Translations under genes and position numbers: made by a program
DNA from: Gamsiella multidivaricata
Lineage: Eukaryota; Mortierellomycota; Mortierellomycetes; Mortierellales; Mortierellaceae
Assembly (NCBI RefSeq): GCF_025024155.1
Contig: NW_026251825.1
Location: forward strand, 22,517-86,516
Direction: 5' to 3'
Length of the DNA stretch: 64,000 bases
In this document: positions 55,686 through 64,000 of the stretch, piece by piece
How positions within the stretch are numbered: the stretch's first letter is position 1
Layout: each line of letters begins with the position of its first letter
The notes under the pieces: generated by a model
The model's database searches: none
The model's input: only the letters and a program-made list of their open reading frames with translations
Told to the model about the DNA's origin: nothing

Positions 55686-56916
55686 TATACACATTTGTTA
55701 CGAATAAACCGCATGACCATACTACTCCCACAGTGCCAATGTCTAAAGTATCCTCAGTGCTAAATGTTCTGGTTTGCTTTGGGAGCCCCTTTTCACATAT
55801 TAATCCAGCATTCTTGTGCAAAAATGATGGAATTCTACTTAGGAAACGCGATCTTGAACCCCATGGTGTGGTTGGCTTTGTTGAATACGTAGTTTAAGCC
55901 AAAGAATGATGTGGTGCGTTTTGCAATTGGTTGATCAGGCCATAGGTAAGATAGCAAAGCCAGCATTCGTCTATGCAGCTGACCTAGACCTTTGCAGCAT
56001 CGAGCGCCATAGTAAAGTTGCTTCATCGCAAAGCAACAGTACTTCGTTAATAAAACCCAGCTTTGCTGCATCGTCCAGTGCGCTCAGCACCGAATGAGCT
56101 GATTCAACCAAGAGCAATTCCATTTGGTAGATTGCTTGCACAGCGGGGAGACAGAGCAGACTTTGTCAGTCGCGCACCGATCTGTGTCGCTGGAACGCGC
56201 CCAACCATTCCAAGTGAACGAAGCAGTTTCGCCAGGCTGAAGCCTGTTCTTGGGATAGACACTGGCGTCGTCTGAAATTTTAGCTTACATGCTGCTTTAG
56301 CACCAAGTATCGATGGATTCGCTGTTTCCATCCTACTCCTCTAGGCGTGAATTTCATAAAGCAAAATTGGAGAGCAGACTTAGACCTTTCATCAATGAAC
56401 CCTAGAATGCTCCAGAGACTGTGATCGGCCTCAATAGCCAAACGGGGGCCTCCCGCATTGTTGATGAGAAACGCCAAACATTCCATCCACATGGTACTTC
56501 AGATATTAGAGAATTGCGGCACTTAGCCCGGTGCATCACAACAGTAGCAGATACCAGACCGATTACGGAGGTCGGAAAATGCACTTGCGTATCCAACAAA
56601 TATCCCAGGAGCAAAAGCTTTGAACGCATTTTTGATTTTTGAGACGAACACGTCTGATTGGCTGCATACTTTTTGGCGCAGCGGTCCTGCGTCTCGTCGG
56701 CAGTTGCCACCAAAAAATGTCAACAGAAAACGACGCTCGTCTGTTGCCAGACCGTCAATTGGACATCACCTCCCACATCCCTCGTCGTCGCCGTCGTCGT
56801 TGTTGTCGTTGCTTGTCATCGTCATCATCAGCATGCCCCATCCTCAACTACCCTAACCGCCGCGCAACTGTCATCTCCAGACTCGATCTCAAACACTAAT
56901 CCTCTCCCTCTCTACA
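55594..56916. other. 3' UTR with microsatellite, possible coding relic, and Crb2-like promoter
   Basis: The left part is the 3' flank of the SH3 scaffold gene, with an (AC)n run. The middle, 55830-56640, has several stop-poor stretches on the minus strand with normal protein composition but no start-to-stop gene, for example 56104-56331 and 56280-56492. It may be an unrecognised decayed gene. The right 250 bp are the leader of the checkpoint gene. Confidence 0.4.
55637..55683 (+). repeat. (AC)n microsatellite, about 23 units
   Basis: A pure AC dinucleotide run 44 bp after the stop codon of the SH3 scaffold gene, so probably in its 3' UTR. It is a good length-polymorphism marker. Confidence 0.95.
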
Positions 56917-59900
56917 ATGACCGATCCACCCAAGCGAAAGAGCACCTCCAAGAGTCCACCCATTCTCCCTGCAGAGTTCCTCACCCCTGCGCCCCCTAAC
57001 TTATCGCCACGCGTTTCTCAGTCGAGAAACACCTCCAGCGATATTGGTGTTCTCAAGCTATCGGGTCAGGTCTCGCAAAACGATGACCGTCTACCACTGC
57101 CGCACACCCACCAGACACAGGCCAGCGGCAGCGAAAGCAGCGGTAGCAGACCCAATGTGTCCATCACAGATCTTCCAGTCCTAGATGACTCGCCGGCCAA
57201 CTATCCGCCAGGTATGTTTATTGCATTCCTGTAATGATTATCAATTAACTTCACATTCTCACACAATGTCCTGGATTGATATGGTCTTGCTTACTAACTG
57301 ATTGCACCAGGCCATCCCTACACTCAAGTCGTTTCCTCCTCCTCCTCCTCCTCCTCGATGTCGTCGAGTCAAACAACCACCCAATATACCCAGTACCACC
57401 ATGAGTCCGAATCTCAATCGACCGAAATCCTCTCCGTCCCGGTGCCGGCGTCTACTATACCTGAGAATGCGCCATATGTTGTAGAGGTGAGTTTCTCTCA
57501 TTCTCATAACTCTACAAACTCGTTCTCTGAGCACAACACTTCCGGAGATTCCAGTGGCAACAGAACTAGCAGCAGTATCGGCGCCGACACAAGCGGATCC
57601 ATGAACAGTCGCTCGTCCGATTCCCAAAGTTCGCATATCAGCTTCTACCAGGCCGACACTTCGACTCCCAGACATACCCCTGTCCGTACTCAAAAGTCTA
57701 CGCCCTCCGATTCCGACCAGTCCCAGCACTCGCCTCTAGCCAAGATCACGTCTCAACAACAGTACAAGCATCGCCAGACGTCCTTGGAGATACATTCTCA
57801 AGATTCAGGGCCAAGCCGAAGCAACCATATCACCACTATCCCGGAGCACGAAACTATTGTGATCCAGGACGATCCCTCTCAAGCGAACGAAGCATTTGGG
57901 ACTGACCCCTCTCTCGAGGAAATCGAAGCGGCATTCGGCCCGGAGACGGAGGAAGTGCACAGATCTAGCCAGGAGGCTCAAGTTCTATCCGGCTCAGGTG
58001 TGCTGGAGGCGGAAGGAATTGGTGTAATCCGGGAGAGCTTGACTTCTCAAGACATTCCTACGGCGACTAGCTCGATGCCTGCGCCTACCAAAACCAAGAA
58101 GCGTGGTGACAGAAAGTCAGCGAGTCATCCCTCGAGCACTTCCTTGGATCCGGGTGCACCAGACTACGAATACTTGACCAGCGACGATGATGATGCCAGC
58201 CGATCGACGCTAAGCAACAGGTTGGACCTTCAATTGTCGGAATCGCAGGTCAATATCTCTATTTCAGCGCGATCTCGAAGACTGTCTAGCACTTCGATTT
58301 CAGGAAACCAAAAGGACAAGCCCTCTTCTCCTCCTCCTACTACAACGCCTGCTGTTTCTCCTCCTGGTAATGAACTCACCGAATCCGTGAGCGCTGCTGC
58401 AGACAAACGATCTGCGGGTTCAGTATTGGAAACCCAAGAAATCCCCAGCTCTGTTGGTTCTGGATCACCATTCACTTCCAGAACGCGCCGATCAACACCG
58501 CCACGTTCAGAAGGTAGGACATCAACGTCTTCTCGTCAACTTCGGTCCCCGCGGTCTCCTCACCGTGGCACTTCGAATTCGCAAGACCTGCCTTCGTCGC
58601 AAGCAAGCAGCTCATCCGACACGTTTATACGACGTCTGCAATCGGTGGCATCCCAGGATCACAACGATGACGATCATGTATTTACTGCCGTCCCGAAACG
58701 TCGAAGGATCAAGACCATCGAAACCGAAATCAGCACGCAGCACGTCGTTTCCTCCATTGGCGATGAATTTTGGGAGAGCTCCGAGACGGTGGCTGCTACT
58801 ACTACCGAACATGAGACCCGATCTCGATCGGGGTCTCAGGATATTTCGTCTTTTCCAGAGGAGGATATTGCGTCCTTTCCAGAGGATATGCCGTCAGAGC
58901 AAGATATGGAGAATCCATTGCCTCTGGAGCCAGAGATCTCTAACGAGTCCGAACAGGAAGATGATCCCCTTAGCCTCACGAGGAGATATCAGCGAGAGGC
59001 GCCTAGTCCGCCTTTCAAAAACTATCCACAACCTCGAACAAGCCAGACCAAGGAGTTTCGCAGACGCGGTTCGTCTCAACATTCTCCGCCGTCTACACCA
59101 ACTCGGCGCACTACTCTGCGACGTCTCCGCTCCACAACCGAGGCAGTGCGTCAATACAAGGTTGACGATGCTGTATGGGGAGTCTGGCGCAAAATCTACT
59201 ATGCTGGCGTGGTAACTCGCAAGAACACGGATAAGTACGAGGTCCGCTTCTTAGACGATGACATTAGCACCTGCGACGCCTCGAACATGAGGCCTTTGAA
59301 GCTCAGACTTGGGACCAAGGTGATGGCAATGAAGACTGAGACCATGGACTACCCCGCAATGGTCGAGGGTATTCATATGACCTCTGACCTTCAGCAATCG
59401 CGAGTGGATGTGCGCTTTGATCACGATAAAGCAGAGGCCAATTTACCATTGCGCTGTATCAATTTAAGCGAAGACATGATGGCTGAGTTGGACAAAGATA
59501 TGGACTGGGACCAGGAGGCGGCACGCCCAAGTCCACAGTCTCGTTTGTTCATTCCAGAGACATCGATCACCCTATCCAGGCACTCTAGCTCTGTATCCGC
59601 TCCTCCAGGTACACCTCGCAAGAACAGAAGTCGGGAAGCAGCTTTTGAACGAAGCACCTCCATGTCCGCGACTCCAAGTCGCCGTGCCCGAGGTAATTCC
59701 GCCCAAGGTGGAGGACCATCGACCCCAAGCCGGCGTCCAAAAGGTAACGATTCTAGGCATGGTGTCAATGGCATTTGCTGTACTTTCCATTTCCATCAAA
59801 GCTATGTCAATCAATTAACTATGCGTCGCCTATAACTCTATACCTCTATGGACATAGACATTTTCAAGGGCTTGCACTTTGTTCTCACGTTCACCAAGGA

Positions 59901-60868
59901 TGCCGAGCCAGGTCTAAGTAAGCAAACTCCCGTCTTTATATTTATGCATTGTTTGGTGCAAGATTTATCTACCTAATTTTTTAACGATGTACTTCCAAAA
60001 ACTCCATAGGTCGTGAAACTGAGTCCAGAATTAGGGCTGGTGGAGGGGTCGTCCTTGAAAGTTTTTGGTCGTTTTTCGACACTCAGCGTCCGCCACTATC
60101 AAGCTTGCGCCTCATCGCCCATAAGCCGGTCAGAACCCAAAAATATCTCCATTCGCTAGCTTTAAATGTGCCCCGTATTTCTGCTAAATGGGTTGAGACT
60201 TGCAGTAAGGATGTAAGTTGTACTCGAGAGCCAAAGTGAAATTGTCCGTGGTTTATTTGTCCTGTGTCTTAATTATCGAAACCATTAACTCTAGGGCGAG
60301 CTATGGCCGTACTGCTCTTACATCCTTCCCACTGGCGACTCTACAGAGCTTGGGACGACGGTGTCTAGCAGCCCTTCCAATGACGGCGGAGTCTTTGATG
60401 GACAAAAAATTGCACTATGCGGTAACCAAAATTTCAAGGTAAGAATGATAAATAACGAAAAAGAACGAAAACTCATATGATCGTATTTCGCTCGTTGACT
60501 AAACTCGAGTGTTTTTTTCATTTCCGACCCATGATTGGTGCATATAGAATTATTGGGAGCGTCCCTTGAAGGCTGCTGGAGCCGCATCAGTAGTGACGAT
60601 CACGCCCAAGACTGATACCACGGACTGCCAGGTTGATGTCATGGACTGCGGCCATATAGTATTCCAAGGTCCCAAAAACTACAAGCAATTTTGTGAGGAA
60701 TACCAGCCAGACCCGGAAAAGCCAGTGGCTCGTTTATCGCAGGAGTGGTTGATCCAGTGCCTGATCAACCAGAGAGTGGTGGCTATTAAGGGACACCCTA
60801 GCTATACCGAGTTCGATCAGAGAGCTGCATCCTCATCAGCCACTGAGGGCAGCTCATCTAATGCGTGA
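56917..60868 (+). CDS. Crb2/Rad9/53BP1-type DNA-damage checkpoint mediator, six exons
   Basis: Chromatin-bound adaptor that relays ATM/ATR signals to checkpoint kinases. The model join(56917..57211, 57311..59743, 59858..59917, 60010..60212, 60295..60438, 60548..60868) gives 1,151 aa. The N-terminal 700 residues are disordered and rich in SQ/TQ dipeptides (SSQTTTQ, SQHS, SSQEAQ, NSQDLPSSQASS), typical ATM/ATR targets. A Tudor region lies at about 714-800 (YKVDDAVWGVWRKIYYAGVVT, YEVRFLDDDISTCDASNMRPL). Tandem BRCT domains follow: about 910-1010 (DIFKGLHFVLTFTKDAE, GGGVVLESFW, ISAKWVETC) and about 1025-1140 (FDGQKIALCGNQNF, LSQEWLIQCLINQRVV). Domain order and length match Crb2/53BP1. Identity with a named orthologue was not tested. 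Confidence 0.92.
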
Positions 60869-61312
60869 TTGCCGTCCATGAACACTTTGGCTATTGCCTT
60901 TTTGGCCGCAACAATTTGATTCCCCCATACAGCAGTTTCGGCAATAGAGTTTTAAGAAATAAAGGATCGAGTCGGCCATGCATGTGCATCATTCGTTTGC
61001 ATTTGTAATCGACGTGTTTTTGTTCTGTGTCACCAGAAGGAAATACGACGCATCGCATGGTTTGTTTGCATCTAACAATCGTGTTTATCTCCTGATTAAA
61101 ATGTGCGGGATACTAGTAAGGGGGACGCCTTTCTCTATGTGTTGGGGTCGTCGTGTCTAAGTTGTACAATGCTTTGGTAACGCATGCTGATCTTACAAAG
61201 TGAAATAATAGATAAAATGACAAAAGTAAGCAAAATACGGGACATTCGTTGGTCGTCAGGCGATGGCCCTTTAGTAAGAACCAACGTTGCCGCATCGATC
61301 TCCGATCGTCGT
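60869..61312. other. Convergent 3' region, checkpoint gene / C2H2 gene
   Basis: 444 bp of AT-rich sequence with an AATAAA at about 60958-60963 for the plus-strand gene. No gene is recognised. Confidence 0.5.
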
Positions 61313-61816
61313 TTAGACCATGATTGGTGGCCAGGGTGCACGCTTGGGCTCGTAAGCGATCCATCCATCTGGTTTGGGGACGGAAGTGTCGTAGCGGAAG
61401 GCGTTCTCGGAGTCATCCTTGTGCTGCTTCAGACAATGTTCACGGGTGGAATCGCGTCTTGCGGAACTGGATTGGCAGTAATTACAGGTGTAGGGCTTGT
61501 AATCTGGGAAGTGCGTGTCGCGGTGACGCTTAACGGGATCCGAACGCGCACTATGGTAATCACAAGTCGGGAAATTGCAGAAGTAATGATAGGTGATCGG
61601 TTGCCCATTGGCTTGGTGTTGTGGAAGCTGCTGTTGACCAGCAACTGCTGTGTTCGGGTCCTGACCAATGGATCCAGTCGAAAAAGAAGAAGAGCTTGAG
61701 CCAGAGTAGGAAGATTCCGAGTCCGAATCCTCGAACATGCCGTTGGGGCCGTCGTGTGGGACAATTTGGTGGCTGTTGTAGGCGAGCATCTCGGATGGGG
61801 TGCAGTTCGAGTCCAT
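61313..61816 (-). CDS. Small two-finger C2H2 zinc-finger protein
   Basis: 167 aa from the ATG at 61816. Residues 1-75 are acidic and Ser/Gln-rich. Finger 1 is C80-x4-C85-x12-H98-x3-H102 (YFCNFPTCDYHSARSDPVKRHRDTH). Finger 2 is C111-x2-C114-x12-H127-x4-H132 (YTCNYCQSSSARRDSTREHCLKQH), joined by FPDYKPY. A short hydrophobic tail ends WPPIMV. A DNA-binding regulator is the default reading. The frame stays open upstream to an ATG at 62245, which would give 310 aa, but the added part is low-complexity. A GTCAG acceptor-like site just upstream of 61816 suggests it is leader or intron sequence, so I prefer the short form. Confidence 0.75.
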   Translation of the reverse strand: MDSNCTPSEMLAYNSHQIVPHDGPNGMFEDSDSESSYSGSSSSSFSTGSIGQDPNTAVAGQQQLPQHQANGQPITYHYFCNFPTCDYHSARSDPVKRHRDTHFPDYKPYTCNYCQSSSARRDSTREHCLKQHKDDSENAFRYDTSVPKPDGWIAYEPKRAPWPPIMV

Positions 61817-62602
61817 AGCGGCGAGGATGTAACCTGACGTGAAATGAGCTACGGTTGTAATGAAAGTGTTTGGTCTAGTTTGTAGGGGGTAAGAGATGGG
61901 TTTGGCAGTGTAGCGAGTGAAACGTTGACGTGCTTTTTCAGTACGTGTTGAGATGGAAGCACAGCAGACGTTCTGCACAGATAAATATAAACCGAAGACT
62001 GCGTTACCTGAAATACTGGTGGTGTTGTTCGTTTTCGATTGATGAATCTGACGCGCTGAATCTGCTATTAGACGGCGAACGAATGGAAACAGTAGAAATG
62101 AATCAGTGTCAATTATTGGGAGATGAGATCGCGACGACATAAAAAAATATAACACAAATATCAAGGGCGACACGAATAAGAGAGAGGGAGTAGTTAAGAG
62201 CAAACAGATCGGGGGAGACGATGACGAAGGATATAAAGAGAACATAATAGAGATGACCGAAGAATCTGAACGAGCTCATGAGTACCAGATCGGTATGTTG
62301 CTCAGGCCGGCTAAACGCTCGTCATTGTACAGCAAGATAACATCAAGAACCGCAGAACGCAGATGATCGAAAGGAAGAGAAGTCGAAAGACATGAACAGA
62401 GGTGAAGAAAAAAATACCAGTATTGTGTGCTTTTGCTTTCCAAGCTGGAGAAAATGACGAAGCGTTGGTGGGGTTGGAGAGGGCTGAAAGTTGAAGAATG
62501 ATAGCGTGTGTCTGCGTGAAGATCGTTGATATTTTGTCGTTTTGCTTTGGTGCCAGAAAATGAGATTTTTGTTTCCAAGGAGGATGGTGTACCGAAGGCG
62601 GG

Positions 62603-62610
62603 TATTTATA
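62603..62610 (-). promoter_or_regulatory. TATA box TATAAATA, minus strand
   Basis: A perfect TATAAATA on the minus strand, about 790 bp upstream of the preferred C2H2 start. If used, it predicts a long leader, probably with an intron. Confidence 0.5.
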
Positions 62611-63285
62611 CCTATACGTTTCCTAGGATTAAAAAAAGATAAGGGAAACGCGGCCTTTTGGTGTCACGAACCAGAAAAGCACGTATTGCAGGGTGCGCTT
62701 CTGCAGCTCACTCGCATCCCCGTGTGAGGATGGACTACCCTTCTTAATTTGGAGAGCAGGGAAATCTCAAACGTCGTCCGACAACGAAAGTCAGTGGAAG
62801 ATAGTAGCTAGAAAGACTAGAACTGAAGTGGCTAGAGGGGAGGGGTCGAAGGAGGGACGGCAATTCAGAAGGGTCATACAAAACAGGGAGCATTTAGAGC
62901 ACTGCAGCCTTAAATAAAAGGGACTAAGGCCATGTCCTCCTAGAAGCCGGAGTGCAAAAGTGTAGCTGTGCGATATATAACAAGGTAACAAAAGGGTCTA
63001 GAATGGGGGGTGCATGTACTACATGTATAAGAAATAGAACTGGAATGGGCCTCGCAACTATAATGCGGACCAGACCAACATACAGGAGGAATTGCAACAA
63101 AAAAGGAGAATGAATGAATGGAGTATCGAGCGAACAGACGGACGACCAGACGGACAAACAAGCATGAGGGGGTCTGGAGCCGTTACCATCTGTGCATCCC
63201 TGCAGATGCCGGCCTCGGACCTATTGGCGCAAAGGATTACCAAACCGGTGCTGTTTTCGAAAAAGGGATAAAATAAACTTAATTA

Positions 63286-63311
63286 CAGACCACAGACCAC
63301 AGACCACAGAC
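63286..63311 (+). repeat. 7-bp tandem repeat (CAGACCA)
   Basis: Nearly four copies of CAGACCA head-to-tail in non-coding sequence upstream of the C2H2 gene. Confidence 0.85.
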
Positions 63312-64000
63312 TACGCCAAGACACCAAAGGACGAGCAAAAGAGGAAAGACAGTAAAGGATAAAAAAATTCTATATGATCAGAGGAAATGGACGAAACGGG
63401 CAAAACTAAGGAGGAGAAGGAGGAGAAGGAAGATGCACGGTTCAGAAATAGGCGGAGAAAAACATAAAGTGAGCAATCGAAACAGTTGTCAGGGCGGAGC
63501 ACAAAAAAAAAACTGTCGTTGCACAAAGTGTACAGGTAAGATGAAACGCGGTCTCTGATTACAATGCATTACACTCTTTGCTCGCATGTCCCTCACTTCT
63601 TCCTCCACCTCCTCTTCCTCCAGGTAGCACAAAGCATGCGTCAGATGGTGGAAGGACTTCTTCGACCCAGCAGTGCACCCTCTCGCCTTTCGTTGTCCAT
63701 CCCTTGGGCCTGAATAAGCTCAGGACGCGCTCATGCTCTCTTCATCAGGATCTCTGTGATATTGTTTTTCTTCTTGAGAGAAATTCATCATTGATAGGAC
63801 CTTAGATCTTTAGCCGATGTCGAGAGGAAAATATACAATCAAGCAGGCACAAAGATACCTTTGGACCTTAGTTGATCTGGACCGTCGTCAAATGACAACT
63901 AAGTCCTCTCCTTTTCTTCTTCTGCTAATTTTTCTTGCCCTCGTGCGCCTTAAGAGACGAAAGTGAGGGAAAACTGCTTGGGTTGAGTTGAGGCTCAAAT

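Larger units (their letters stand above)
61817..64000. other. Leader and upstream region of the C2H2 gene to the right edge
   Basis: No gene is supported in this 2.2 kb. On the minus strand it is CT-rich (for example 63390-63430), as expected of a leader. It includes a TATA box and a 7-bp tandem repeat. The last 500 bp show no gene entering from the right. Confidence 0.4.

Noticed and set aside
57486..57530. Possible intron starting GTGAGT after VVE in the Crb2-like gene
   Set aside because: The frame stays open and protein-like across the site, and no clear in-phase acceptor is needed.

Overview
The window is nuclear DNA from an early-diverging filamentous fungus, most likely Mucoromycota / Mortierellomycotina (a Mortierella-type genome). 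The evidence is densely packed intron-rich genes with short GT-AG introns, CT-rich leaders, low-complexity Gln/Ser/Pro-rich regulators, and a decayed gene of a nuclease family that I associate with Mortierella-type genomes. The taxon is an inference from gene content and was not checked against a database.

Layout, left to right: the N-terminal part of a low-complexity protein running off the left edge (minus, 1-879); Ran GTPase (minus, 1707-3224); a copper-fist transcription factor (plus, 4075-7003) sharing an 850-bp promoter with Ran; a 55-residue Cox9-like cytochrome oxidase subunit (minus, 7521-8012); a broken gene joining a Rad2/XPG-like nuclease part to a Fanzor/TnpB-like C-terminus (plus, about 8215-11069); a small single-span membrane protein (minus, 11290-11724); NECAP (plus, 13147-14045); an AidB/ACDH-11-type acyl-CoA dehydrogenase (minus, 14155-16739); a PKA catalytic subunit (plus, 18833-21459); a 1,513-residue homeodomain protein (plus, 23988-28708); inositol monophosphatase (minus, 29676-31210); an M28 carboxypeptidase-Q-like enzyme (plus, 31420-33370); a MAT2B-like NAD(P)-binding protein (plus, 33541-35294); an RA-PH adaptor (plus, 36377-40191, possibly continuing to 42604); a giant intronless PPR protein (plus, 43444-48213); a Tea4/Bud14-like SH3 polarity scaffold with a Ras-association-like region (plus, 49966-55593); a Crb2/53BP1-type checkpoint mediator with Tudor and tandem BRCT domains (plus, 56917-60868); and a two-finger C2H2 protein (minus, 61313-61816).

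There is no operon or biosynthetic cluster. The genes serve independent housekeeping and regulatory roles: nuclear transport, copper response, respiration, endocytosis, cAMP signalling, Ras/polarity signalling, mitochondrial RNA handling and DNA-damage signalling. Exon models were built by matching splice sites and reading phase, and every multi-exon model given as complete sums to a whole number of codons.

The most unusual content is the nuclease fusion relic at 8.2-11.1 kb. Also notable are a GC-AG intron inside the Ran gene, a copper-fist factor carrying both Cys-rich and Met-rich candidate copper-binding tracts, a possible long form of the RA-PH protein, and an open reading frame at the left edge encoding an (ENEQ)n repeat and an RG/AT-hook-like motif.
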